Assembly (NCBI GenBank): GCA_955651735.1
Contig: CATPAM010000467.1
Span: 1-16,573 of the forward strand
DNA from: Candidatus Acidiferrales bacterium
Lineage (GTDB): Bacteria; Acidobacteriota; Terriglobia; Acidiferrales; UBA7541
Direction: 5' to 3'
Length of the DNA: 16,573 nt
The notes beneath the pieces are model-generated. The model did not search any database, was not told where the DNA came from, and was given only the letters and a program-made list of their open reading frames with translations. Positions within the stretch are counted from its first letter, which is position 1; the number at the start of each line of letters is the position of its first letter. This document shows positions 1-6,455 of this stretch, piece after piece. A program made the position numbers and the translations under genes.

Positions 1-156
1 ACAGACAACACCGTCATCGAAGCAGCAATCGGCGTCCTAAAGAGCGCTGGCTCCTCCGGAAACATCATCGCCGGAAATCGTTTCTTCAATACGCCCGTGC
101 TCGTTCAAGACCCTGGGTTAATCGACGTAGCCAAGCTCCTTTCGCCGAAGCGCTGA
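1..156 (+). CDS. C-terminal end of a probable parallel beta-helix protein (partial)
   Basis: An open frame runs from the first base of the window to a TGA at 154-156, giving 51 residues; the start lies outside. The residues around SGNIIAGNRFFNTPVLVQDP have the alternating hydrophobic and Asn/Gly pattern of one rung of a right-handed parallel beta-helix, as in pectate-lyase-like or carbohydrate-active secreted proteins, followed by a short capping tail rich in Leu and Lys. The frame has no internal stop and ends cleanly before the convergent HNH pair. The family call rests on one or two rungs and is an inference. It could also be the end of an unrelated secreted protein. Confidence 0.5.
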   Translation, partial: TDNTVIEAAIGVLKSAGSSGNIIAGNRFFNTPVLVQDPGLIDVAKLLSPKR

Positions 157-363
157 GCACCTGCTCTTTCGTGGGTTCCGAATACCGGCGCGATTCCTGG
201 CGATTGGTACTGAGTCCGGAGAATGGCGATTTGCGGCATTGTTTTGGCATCGGTGTCGGCTCGTGCAGATGAGGACGCAGATCGTGAATCATCTGAGGCC
301 GCAGCCAGGACTGAGTTAGAGGGCGCAGACCGAGTCGGGTGTTCGACCGCGCGATTGAATTTT
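157..363. other. Intergenic stretch, no supported gene
   Basis: This stretch separates the end of the left partial gene from the end of the convergent HNH gene. Short open frames exist on both strands but they are Arg/Ser/Pro rich, lack ribosome binding sites and resemble no family I know. I see no terminator hairpin with a T-run and no tRNA. Confidence 0.5.
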
Positions 364-615
364 TCATCGGCGCGATCCGTGGCGTTTCTCGTGACAACTG
401 ACGCAGAGTGTAATCAAGTTCGGCATCACATCGTCACCTAATTGGCTCCTGCGTTTCATGTGATGGGCCTGCAAGTTCTTCATTGAACCGCACTCTTGGC
501 AGCGCCAGTCGTCTCGTTCGAACACGCGTTTCCGGACGACTGCGTACTCTTTCGGATCCAGTTTGAGCCTAGGTTGCCTCTGGCGGAGCGGCATCGAGTT
601 CGGTGAACTCTGCAT
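364..615 (-). CDS. Small HNH endonuclease
   Basis: This 83-residue protein is almost entirely one HNH (beta-beta-alpha metal finger) nuclease domain. A zinc-type CxxC (C39, C42) is followed by the HH pair (H51-H52, the second a likely catalytic His), N66 in the NLITL segment, and CxxCH (C71, C74, H75) with H79 near the end. Such domains cut DNA using one divalent metal ion. The length is at the short end for stand-alone HNH proteins. The ATG at 615 lies 8 bases after the stop of the upstream 82-aa gene, so the two are probably co-transcribed and perhaps translationally coupled, since no clear Shine-Dalgarno precedes this start. The substrate is unknown. Small HNH proteins of this type occur in mobile elements and defence loci, but nothing here shows which applies. 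Confidence 0.85.
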   Translation of the reverse strand: MQSSPNSMPLRQRQPRLKLDPKEYAVVRKRVFERDDWRCQECGSMKNLQAHHMKRRSQLGDDVMPNLITLCVSCHEKRHGSRR

Positions 616-623
616 AACAAGAT

Positions 624-872
624 CTACGGTTGAGTTTCTCCGAGGCTCGCACCCGCTAGAAAATCCGCGCAGATCATTTCCAGGCAGTAACCTCTAGACT
701 TATCGGTTCCCAGCATCAGGGTGGCTGTCTCGAGTGCCTTCTCGACAACCGGTAGCTGACTCTTGAAGAGCTTGAAGTAGATAATCCCCCGGGGTTCCGT
801 TTCTTTTCCGGTTAAATGCCGTTCGACCTCGCGTTGGAATTGTTCCCTGGCGAGTGCTTTGGCTTTGTGCAC
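624..872 (-). CDS. Small protein of unknown function, first gene of the HNH pair
   Basis: This is an 82-residue, largely alpha-helical, charged protein with no signal peptide or membrane segment. Its centre (EPRGIIYFKLFKSQLPVVEK, then a helix with the segment TLMLGTDKSRGYCLEMICAD) looks conserved-protein-like rather than random. My impression, unverified, is that similar proteins sit beside HNH genes in Acidobacteriota. The only usable start is GTG at 870-872: a TAG lies eight codons upstream in frame and the next Met is far inside. No Shine-Dalgarno precedes it, and the GTG sits inside a perfect 19-bp palindrome (866-884), so expression may be controlled there or the 5' end may have been lost. 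The stop is 8 bases before the HNH start. A DNA-binding or regulatory partner of the HNH protein is possible but unproven. Confidence 0.6.
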   Translation of the reverse strand: MHKAKALAREQFQREVERHLTGKETEPRGIIYFKLFKSQLPVVEKALETATLMLGTDKSRGYCLEMICADFLAGASLGETQP

Positions 873-884
873 CCAGGGTGCACA
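866..884. promoter_or_regulatory. Perfect 19-bp palindrome over a GTG start codon
   Basis: The sequence TGTGCACCCAGGGTGCACA is a perfect inverted repeat with two 9-base arms around a single central base. It includes the GTG start of the minus-strand gene 624-872. The form fits an operator for a dimeric DNA-binding protein, possibly autoregulatory. In RNA it could fold with 8-bp arms and a 3-base loop that would hide the start codon. Function is inferred from symmetry and position only. Confidence 0.4.
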
Positions 885-922
885 GGCAAACCACTAACCC
901 TCATGGATTCAATTGTTTAGAT

Positions 923-961
923 TCGCGCGATGGGACTGAGTATTTGTTGAAAACGCATCGC
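923..961 (+). repeat. Left copy of a 39-bp inverted repeat (IS1595-type end)
   Basis: This 39-base segment matches the reverse complement of 4159-4197 at 38 of 39 positions, the only difference being at 931. The shared core includes GGGACTGAGTATTTGTTGAA. The right copy directly follows the stop codon of an IS1595-type transposase remnant, so the repeat is best read as the terminal inverted repeat of that element. This left copy is in the orientation expected for the opposite end. It sits about 20 bp beyond the stop of the FecR-domain gene. I see no matching target-site duplication outside the two copies. Confidence 0.75.
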
Positions 962-980
962 TTCGTGGCGTCGCGAGCGT

Positions 981-3656
981 TTAGCCGTGCTGCGGTGGCC
1001 GATCCTGTTTGGGCTTCTCCGTATCCTTCGGCGGCGGCGGCAGCTGCTGTTTCTGAGGTGGTGGCGGCGGCTGTCGCTGGGGCGGTGGCGGCTGCGGGCG
1101 CTGTTGCTGCTGCTGTTGTTGCTGGTGCTCCTGCTCGTGTTTCTGGTTGAGCTGTTGTTGTTCCTGCGCATGTTTTTGCTCGAGTTGCCGCAACTCTTCC
1201 TGGTGCTTTTGCTCAATCTGCTGGCGCTGCTGATCGGCAGCCCTTTGCGCTTCCTGCAGTTTTTGCTGGCGCTGCTGTTCGACGTTTCTCTGTGCTTGTT
1301 CCAGTTGCTGCTGGCGCTGCTGCTCCGCAGCCCTTTGTTCCTGTAGTTTTCGTTCTTGCTGCTGTTGCTGTTGCTGATCGGCAGTTCGTTGCGCTTGTTG
1401 CTGCTGCTGACGTTGCTGATCGGCCGCCCTTTGTTCCTGTAACTTTCGCTCTTGTTGCTGCTGGTCGGCAAGTTTTTGCGCTTGTTGCTGTGCTTGTTGC
1501 TGCTTCTGGCGCAATTCCTCCGCAGCCTTTTGTTCTTGCAACTTCAGTTCTTGCTGGTGTTGCTGCTCGACACGCTGGCGTTCCTGATCCTGCTGCTTGT
1601 GGAGCTGCTCTAACTCCTGCTGGTGTTTCTGTTCCAGGGCGGGATCCGGCACTGGGGCGCGATTCGGTGGATTGTTGGGAATATTCGGCCGGTTGGGATT
1701 GTTGTTCTGCTGCTGCTCGGGCCGATTGGTCTGTTGTGGCGGAGGATTTGGATTGTTAGGGCGATTCGGAGGAGCGGATTCCGGCTGAGCGGGCCGGTTG
1801 GCTGGTTGCGGCTGCTGAGGTGGTGGCTGTTGCTGCGTATTCTGGTTGGCAGGGCGATTATTCGGTTGCTGCTGATTGTTCGGCGTGGCGGCGGGCCGAT
1901 TTCCGGCGTTGTCCTGTGCTTGGGCAGGGCGAGCATTCTGGGGCTGCGCAGGTGGGGCAATTCGCACTGCCGGGTGTGCCTGTTGAGCCTGCTGGGGTGG
2001 GGGTGGCGGTTGTCCGGGCTGCGTCCGCTGTTGCTGTTGCTGCTGTTGCTGCCCGCGCTGAACCTGCTGCTGTTCCTGGACTCGCATCTGGCGGATTTCA
2101 GAAACTGGCAGCGGTTTACCACCGTTGGCTTCAATGGCCTTTTGTTGCTGAACAAAGGGCACAGGAGGCGGAGGCGGGGCAGCCTTTGCGACCACCGTGC
2201 GGTTTACGACGGCCTCCGGAGGTTTGGCCGGGGCTGGCGCAGCGTTGCCTAGAACGGCCGCTTTTACAGGAGCAACCGGCGGAGCCGCGATGCGTACGGG
2301 TGCGGCAGCTATCTCCCTTTGATTCACTTGAACGACATTTTTCGCGACCGACTGCGCCGAGACAAACGCTTGCGGAGTGGTGGCGGTGACCGCACCGGGA
2401 ACAGTCTGGTTCACATATTTGACGTTCGTGACATTCACGTTGGTGCTGTTATTGGTGTTGTTGACGACGGTGGTGTTGTAATAGTTGTTGACCACCGTTG
2501 TGTTCACATTGGTATTGGAAACGTTGACGTTGTTTACGTAGGTTCTGCTGACGGGATAGGAAGGAACGTACACTTCGCGCGGTCCGAGCGGGAACCATCC
2601 GACGCTCTCGCCTTCGGAATAGCGGCCACCGCCGCCGCCAACCGAAATACCGATGCTGAAGTGCGGCCCTCCTACCCAGGCCACCAACGCGGGAGCATAC
2701 ACGGGCCGGACGTAGACGCCACCTTCCGATTCCCTGGGCCCGGGCACCCATCCCCAGGAACCTTCGACATTAATCCAGCGACCATAATGAAAGGGTGCAA
2801 AGCCCCAAGGCTCGTCGTCTACCCAGGTGTATCCCCAGGGAGCAATGTAGGCCCAATGGCCGTTGTGATAAGGAGCCCAGCCCACCTCTGTGGTATGGGG
2901 AAACCACACGTTGCCGTATTCTCCCGTGGGCCGCCAGCCACCATATTGATCGAGATCTTCATAGCCGATTACATCGGGGGAGACGTATTTGGAAGAATAG
3001 GAGTGATCGATGCGGCGGTCGCGGAGGGCTGACCAATTTTCAAAAGCATCCGGGCGATACTGATAGTTGTCAAAATTCGCGACCAGCCCGTCGATACCGG
3101 CAAACCGTCCCTCGTCGCCTTCATGAAGGCTATAGGCCGCGCCTCCTCCGGTGACTTCGCCTTCCCCTCGACGAACCTGTACCACAGTGACATCCCCTGC
3201 TTCGTTGACGGTAATTTTATAGGTGCCGGCCTGATAGATGGAAAAAGCCAAGTTTGGCGTATCGATCTCGAAAGTTTCATCCTGGTCCAATCGGCGTACG
3301 CGCGCCAGGAGCGTGCCTTCGGTAAGTTGGATTTGTGTCGCGTAATCGGAAAGATTCAAGAAAGAAAAACCGGTATTGGAACCGAGGCGAATATAGGCTG
3401 AGCCGGTGTTCATTTCCGCGAGGGCGCCGGAATCGGTCCAAAGCCTATCACCGGTGGTCATGGGGCGATTGATCCGGGCGTCAACCCATTCGTCGGCCCC
3501 TCCGGGTTCGAAGGAGACAGGGCCGTGTGTGAAGCTGAGGCGTGCGACACGGCCCGGAGGGTCGTCGTTATCGGCCGCCGCCTGCGGCGGAGTGAGGAAG
3601 GTGAGTGTTAACGCAAAGCCGAGCAGGCCCGCCAATTTAGTCAGATGGTTGTTCAT
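981..3656 (-). CDS. Secreted FecR/DUF6600 protein with Gln-rich coiled-coil tail
   Basis: This is an 891-residue exported protein. Residues 1-28 form a signal peptide (basic start, hydrophobic core, cleavage near QAAA). Residues about 38-170 are a FecR-like beta domain, and 235-330 are the Trp/Tyr-rich DUF6600 region with repeated W-P and G-W motifs (for example HWAYIAPWGYTWVDDEPWGF). Residues 373-415 are an Asn/Val/Thr strand-like stretch, 450-670 are Ala/Pro then Gln/Pro/Asn low complexity, and about 672-860 are a Gln/Glu/Lys coiled coil with four 29-33-residue repeats; the tail is Pro/Gln rich. The classical FecR anti-sigma N-terminus and membrane helix are absent, so a cell-surface or periplasmic structural or binding role is more likely than signalling. 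The start is supported by AGGAGAG at 3665-3671, 8 bases before the ATG. The gene lies inside the 39-bp inverted repeats. Its biochemical function is unknown. Confidence 0.9.
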   Translation of the reverse strand: MNNHLTKLAGLLGFALTLTFLTPPQAAADNDDPPGRVARLSFTHGPVSFEPGGADEWVDARINRPMTTGDRLWTDSGALAEMNTGSAYIRLGSNTGFSFLNLSDYATQIQLTEGTLLARVRRLDQDETFEIDTPNLAFSIYQAGTYKITVNEAGDVTVVQVRRGEGEVTGGGAAYSLHEGDEGRFAGIDGLVANFDNYQYRPDAFENWSALRDRRIDHSYSSKYVSPDVIGYEDLDQYGGWRPTGEYGNVWFPHTTEVGWAPYHNGHWAYIAPWGYTWVDDEPWGFAPFHYGRWINVEGSWGWVPGPRESEGGVYVRPVYAPALVAWVGGPHFSIGISVGGGGGRYSEGESVGWFPLGPREVYVPSYPVSRTYVNNVNVSNTNVNTTVVNNYYNTTVVNNTNNSTNVNVTNVKYVNQTVPGAVTATTPQAFVSAQSVAKNVVQVNQREIAAAPVRIAAPPVAPVKAAVLGNAAPAPAKPPEAVVNRTVVAKAAPPPPPVPFVQQQKAIEANGGKPLPVSEIRQMRVQEQQQVQRGQQQQQQQQRTQPGQPPPPPQQAQQAHPAVRIAPPAQPQNARPAQAQDNAGNRPAATPNNQQQPNNRPANQNTQQQPPPQQPQPANRPAQPESAPPNRPNNPNPPPQQTNRPEQQQNNNPNRPNIPNNPPNRAPVPDPALEQKHQQELEQLHKQQDQERQRVEQQHQQELKLQEQKAAEELRQKQQQAQQQAQKLADQQQQERKLQEQRAADQQRQQQQQAQRTADQQQQQQQERKLQEQRAAEQQRQQQLEQAQRNVEQQRQQKLQEAQRAADQQRQQIEQKHQEELRQLEQKHAQEQQQLNQKHEQEHQQQQQQQQRPQPPPPQRQPPPPPQKQQLPPPPKDTEKPKQDRPPQHG
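1231..1560 (-). repeat. Degenerate 96-99 bp tandem repeats coding a Gln-rich coiled coil
   Basis: Within the FecR-protein gene, 38-base segments at 1327-1364 and 1423-1460 are near copies (spacing 96 bp), and a third related segment begins at 1522 (spacing 99 bp). In protein they are units starting LQEQ(K/R)AA(E/D), of about 33, 32, 29 and 30 residues, made of Gln with regularly placed Leu, Arg, Ala and Glu. The repeat lengths are multiples of three, so copy-number change keeps the frame. The surrounding CAG/CTG-type triplet runs are also slippage-prone. Confidence 0.75.
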
Positions 3657-3664
3657 TCTTCATT

Positions 3665-3726
3665 CTCTCCTGAATGATGAGCGGCCGTCGTACGCAGCGG
3701 CGCGACTCGAACAGAACCCGAGTATA
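3665..3726 (-). promoter_or_regulatory. Possible -10 element and ribosome binding site of the FecR-protein gene
   Basis: On the minus strand TATACT (3721-3726) resembles a housekeeping -10 box. It lies 65 bases before the start codon, with AGGAGAG at 3665-3671 as the ribosome binding site. No convincing -35 hexamer is seen 16-18 bases upstream, so the promoter call is weak while the ribosome binding site is clear. Confidence 0.3.
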
Positions 3727-3849
3727 GGATGGGACACAAACATACCCTGCGGTCGAGAAAGCGTCTGTGCAGAATTGGACAACTGGATTGGGCGCTTCTC
3801 GGGGCAAGTAAATTCACTGAGACATGGGCTCTATTGAATTGTAGTAGCG

Positions 3850-3963
3850 TCAAGAGAGGTCGTTGAGGAGGGTTTCCATTTCGGAGCGGGCGTGCTGGTT
3901 GCCGGCTTTGGTGGCGGCGGCGATGCCGGTGGAGAGGATTTTCCTGGCTTCGTCGGGGCGGGA
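3850..3963 (-). pseudogene. 3' fragment of a truncated gene, possibly a TPR protein
   Basis: On the minus strand an open frame enters at about 3961 and ends at TGA 3850-3852. It codes for roughly 37 residues including DEARKILSTGIAAATKAG and SEMETLLNDLS. The helix-turn-helix pattern resembles the end of a tetratricopeptide repeat protein, and the frame has normal genomic codon use. Its upstream part is missing: at 3961-3963 the sequence switches abruptly to the transposase remnant on the other strand. The original gene was probably the upstream neighbour of the FecR-protein gene and was cut by insertion or deletion. The TPR label is tentative. Confidence 0.55.
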
Positions 3964-4157
3964 TGGGCACTTTCCACAGCGTTAGTCGCAAGCATCTACC
4001 GAATTATCTGAATGAGTTCCAGTTCCGTTGGAACACCCGGAAGATGGATGACGGCCAGCGGGTATCACAGGTAATCAAGGCAGTTAGCGGCAAGCGGTTG
4101 CAGTATCGCGAATCCGTTGAGAATCCGCCCTACTTCGTTCCCAAAGAGGAGTTTTGA
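3963..4157 (+). pseudogene. C-terminal remnant of an IS1595-family (ISXO2-like) transposase
   Basis: The 64 residues from GTFHSVSRKHLPNYLNEF through the following FRWNTR segment match the conserved end of IS1595-family DDE transposases, where a GxxHxVS-KHLxRYxxEFxFRxN block closes the catalytic domain. About three quarters of the usual 300-residue protein, including the first catalytic Asp residues, is missing, so it cannot transpose on its own. The frame ends at TGA 4155-4157, one base before the inverted repeat that marks the element's end. The Met at 3963 is only the junction, not a real start. Confidence 0.85.
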
Positions 4158-4158
4158 T

Positions 4159-4197
4159 GCGATGCGTTTTCAACAAATACTCAGTCCCGTCGCGCGA
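4159..4197 (-). repeat. Right copy of a 39-bp inverted repeat (IS1595-type end)
   Basis: This is the partner of 923-961 (38 of 39 identical as the reverse complement). It begins one base after the transposase-remnant stop codon, the usual place of an IS1595 right end. It lies 10 bases beyond the stop of the M42-type peptidase gene, so the element end abuts that gene without breaking it. Confidence 0.8.
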
Positions 4198-4206
4198 TTT
4201 GCTTAT

Positions 4207-6420
4207 TTACCATCGTTTGGCGAGCACGGCGATGATTTTGGTCAGGGAGTCGACGTCGCGCGTGTCGATCACCTCGCCGGGCGAATGCGAGTAGCGCAGC
4301 GGCCAGCCTAACGGAATGTCCACCGCGCCGTAACGCTGGAAGACGGCGCCGTCATTGCCACCGCCGGTGACTCCGTATTGCACTGGGATGTTGTTCTCGC
4401 GCGCGAGCTTGATGACACGGTCGACGTATTCGCGCGGCGCGATGTTGGATTTATCTACCGCGCGAATGACAAATCCCTTGCCGATTTCGGCGTCGGCAAA
4501 ACGCTTCGATTCCAGGGGCGAATCCGAGCTGACGAACGTATCGATGGCGAAAACAAAGTCGGGTGTCTTGCCTTCCTTCGCCAGGCGTTCGGTCACGGCT
4601 GCAGCGCCCTTTAGCCCGACTTCTTCTTCAGTAGACCACACGAAAGTGACATCTCGCCCCGGCAACGTTGACCCAAGCGCACGCACCGCTTCGATCAGCG
4701 CGGCGCAGCCCACGCGATCGTCAAAACTGCGCGCGTTCGCGCGGGTTCCGAGCAATGGCCGATATTCCTTCGGGATCGTGACCCAGTCGCCCGCCTTGAT
4801 GCCAAGCCTTTGCGTTTCCTCCGCCGAGCGCGTGCCAACGTAGACGTGCGCCGGCTCGTCGAGGCCCCTCGGACCATGCGGCCATTCAAATCCCGGCTGC
4901 TCCCACCCCAAAGGCAACTCCAGCACACCGCCGGAAGTCGTTCCGTCCGTCTTATGAATCAGCACGACGTGCCCCAGAAAATATTCCGTGTAGCCGCCTC
5001 CGAGCACATCAACGAGCAGCTTTCCGTCCGGATCAATCGACCGCACCTGGTAGCCAATCTCGTCCATGTGCGCGACGAATAGAATTTTTGGTACCTTTGC
5101 GTCGGGCTTGGCATCGCCAAGATGCAAAATCAGATTGCCAGCAGCGTCGGCAACAACTTCTTTCTGAATGCGTGGGTCCAGCCGATTCAGAACAACCTTT
5201 CGCACATTTTCTTCGTGCCCACTGGCTCCGTAGGATTCGACCAGTGCTTCCAGCAAGGTGAGTTCGTGACCCCCTCCGCTTCCGCCTCCTATACCGCCCG
5301 ATGGTTGTGGGATGTCAAGATACGCTTCAATTAGGCTCGTCAGGTTTCCCGCATCGCTCCAGGAAACGTATTCGCCCGCAGTTGCGGGCCAAAGCGTTGC
5401 GATTCCCAGCATTAGAAAGGGCTCGGGAAACGAATTGGGTTTCGCATAGCTCGTGATGCGCGGCGGCGGTGTGCTCACCAATCGCAAAGGCAAGTGCTGT
5501 TTTTCCGCGACAGCCTGCAACTCGCGCGCGAAACCGATCGGGTTTGCAGCGTCCTTCACTCCCAAAAGCACACCGCTTCCCGGCGCCGGGTTTTCCTGAA
5601 CTGTCTTGCCGTCGGCCGCGCTTCCTGCTCGCAGGCGCCCAACATAAATCATTTCGTCAGGCCGAATTTCCTCGAGAATCCGGTTCAAGCCGCGGCCACC
5701 GGTCCACTGTTGCGTAACAAACGCAATGGTGGTTGTGCCGGGTCTTCTCGAAGTCTTGATCTCGCCTGCAATGTGCAGCAGTGCCGCGCAACCGAACCGA
5801 TCACCAACCGCAGGCCCGGCCCAGCCCTGGCCAACGCTAAATCGCTGACGTTGCAAAGTTACCGAGTCCAGGATGTCCACTCCAGCGGCGCGAACTTCCT
5901 CGCTGCCTGTCGCTCCAATGTCCACGTACACCTGATCCAGATCGGACATTTTGGGAGCGTTCAGCCGCAATGGTTGCAAGTGCACGGAGAGTCCCGCGAA
6001 AACGCCCGGAACTCTCTTTCCGGCCCGCGTCATCACCCAAATGGGCTGCGCCGCATGCAAGAGATCAAAAACCGAGTTCGGTGGCGCCTGTGGCAAACGC
6101 TGCACGCGCAGGAAACCATCCCGCGTAATCCCGCTGACGACGTAGCCAGGCTCATCGATTGCAGTGACCAGAAGCCTGTGTGGTGCGCCACTGCCCACCG
6201 TCACGTAAACGTTGCCGAGATTATCCGTCTTCGGCGCAAGAGCCTTTAGTTGCTCGCGAATACGGCTGCTCAGCTCCTGCTCGTACCCCGCCACCGCGGG
6301 AATCTCGGCAAGCTGCCCCACATCCGCGTACTGCAGACCCGCGGCCGATTGCGCTGGAGCGATGGGCACAGTAAGCACTGCAATTGAGATTCCCCAAAGA
6401 GCGCGAACGCCAAGCCTCAT
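4207..6420 (-). CDS. Exported tandem M42-type metallopeptidase with degenerate N-terminal half
   Basis: This 737-738-residue protein has a signal peptide (about residues 1-27) and two M42 (glutamyl-aminopeptidase/TET-like) domains, about 32-372 and 386-738, joined by a Gly/Ser-rich linker (375-385). The C-terminal domain keeps the whole dizinc site: H452 in AHMDE, D568/D569 in FDDRVGC, the E599-E601 cluster in STEEEVG, D628 in AIDTF and H713 in YSHSP, so it should cleave N-terminal residues from peptides. The N-terminal domain has the same fold signatures (IDEPGY, GDRFGCAALL) but A88 replaces the first His, the Glu pair reads QQW, and the last Asp and His are gone, so it is probably inactive. 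Numbering counts from the GTG at 6423; the ATG at 6420 is better placed behind AGAGGAG. It lies about 35 bp after the permease gene and is probably the third gene of that operon. Confidence 0.85.
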   Translation of the reverse strand: MRLGVRALWGISIAVLTVPIAPAQSAAGLQYADVGQLAEIPAVAGYEQELSSRIREQLKALAPKTDNLGNVYVTVGSGAPHRLLVTAIDEPGYVVSGITRDGFLRVQRLPQAPPNSVFDLLHAAQPIWVMTRAGKRVPGVFAGLSVHLQPLRLNAPKMSDLDQVYVDIGATGSEEVRAAGVDILDSVTLQRQRFSVGQGWAGPAVGDRFGCAALLHIAGEIKTSRRPGTTTIAFVTQQWTGGRGLNRILEEIRPDEMIYVGRLRAGSAADGKTVQENPAPGSGVLLGVKDAANPIGFARELQAVAEKQHLPLRLVSTPPPRITSYAKPNSFPEPFLMLGIATLWPATAGEYVSWSDAGNLTSLIEAYLDIPQPSGGIGGGSGGGHELTLLEALVESYGASGHEENVRKVVLNRLDPRIQKEVVADAAGNLILHLGDAKPDAKVPKILFVAHMDEIGYQVRSIDPDGKLLVDVLGGGYTEYFLGHVVLIHKTDGTTSGGVLELPLGWEQPGFEWPHGPRGLDEPAHVYVGTRSAEETQRLGIKAGDWVTIPKEYRPLLGTRANARSFDDRVGCAALIEAVRALGSTLPGRDVTFVWSTEEEVGLKGAAAVTERLAKEGKTPDFVFAIDTFVSSDSPLESKRFADAEIGKGFVIRAVDKSNIAPREYVDRVIKLARENNIPVQYGVTGGGNDGAVFQRYGAVDIPLGWPLRYSHSPGEVIDTRDVDSLTKIIAVLAKRW

Positions 6421-6455
6421 CACGCCACTCCTCTAAAAATTCCGCGCTCCGCAAT

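Larger units (their letters stand above)
923..4197. mobile_element. 3.3-kb region bounded by IS1595-type inverted repeats, transposase decayed
   Basis: The two 39-bp repeats face each other like transposon ends and enclose the FecR/DUF6600 gene, a truncated gene fragment and the last fifth of the transposase. Either the element captured the FecR-protein gene as cargo (IS1595 relatives with passenger genes are known) or two separate insertions decayed, leaving one end each. The truncated gene scrap next to the transposase shows at least one deletion or rearrangement inside. No target-site duplication is visible, which favours rearrangement. The boundaries are firm; the history is inference. 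Confidence 0.45.

Noticed and set aside
86..397. 103-residue minus-strand open frame covering the left intergenic region
   Set aside because: It overlaps both the left partial gene and the HNH gene, has no ribosome binding site and a non-coding composition.
1321..1560. Possible CRISPR-like array from regularly spaced repeats
   Set aside because: The repeats are in-frame coding repeats of the FecR protein, degenerate, with no unique spacers and no cas genes nearby.
987..2389. Several plus-strand frames rich in Leu, Val or Ala opposite the Gln-rich tail
   Set aside because: They are translations of CTG/TTG/GCT triplet runs complementary to Gln codons. Leu-rich segments here are not real membrane helices.
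915..4205. Target-site duplication around the inverted repeats
   Set aside because: The 8 bases outside each repeat (915-922 and 4198-4205) do not match, nor do the 8 bases beside the GGGACT tip.
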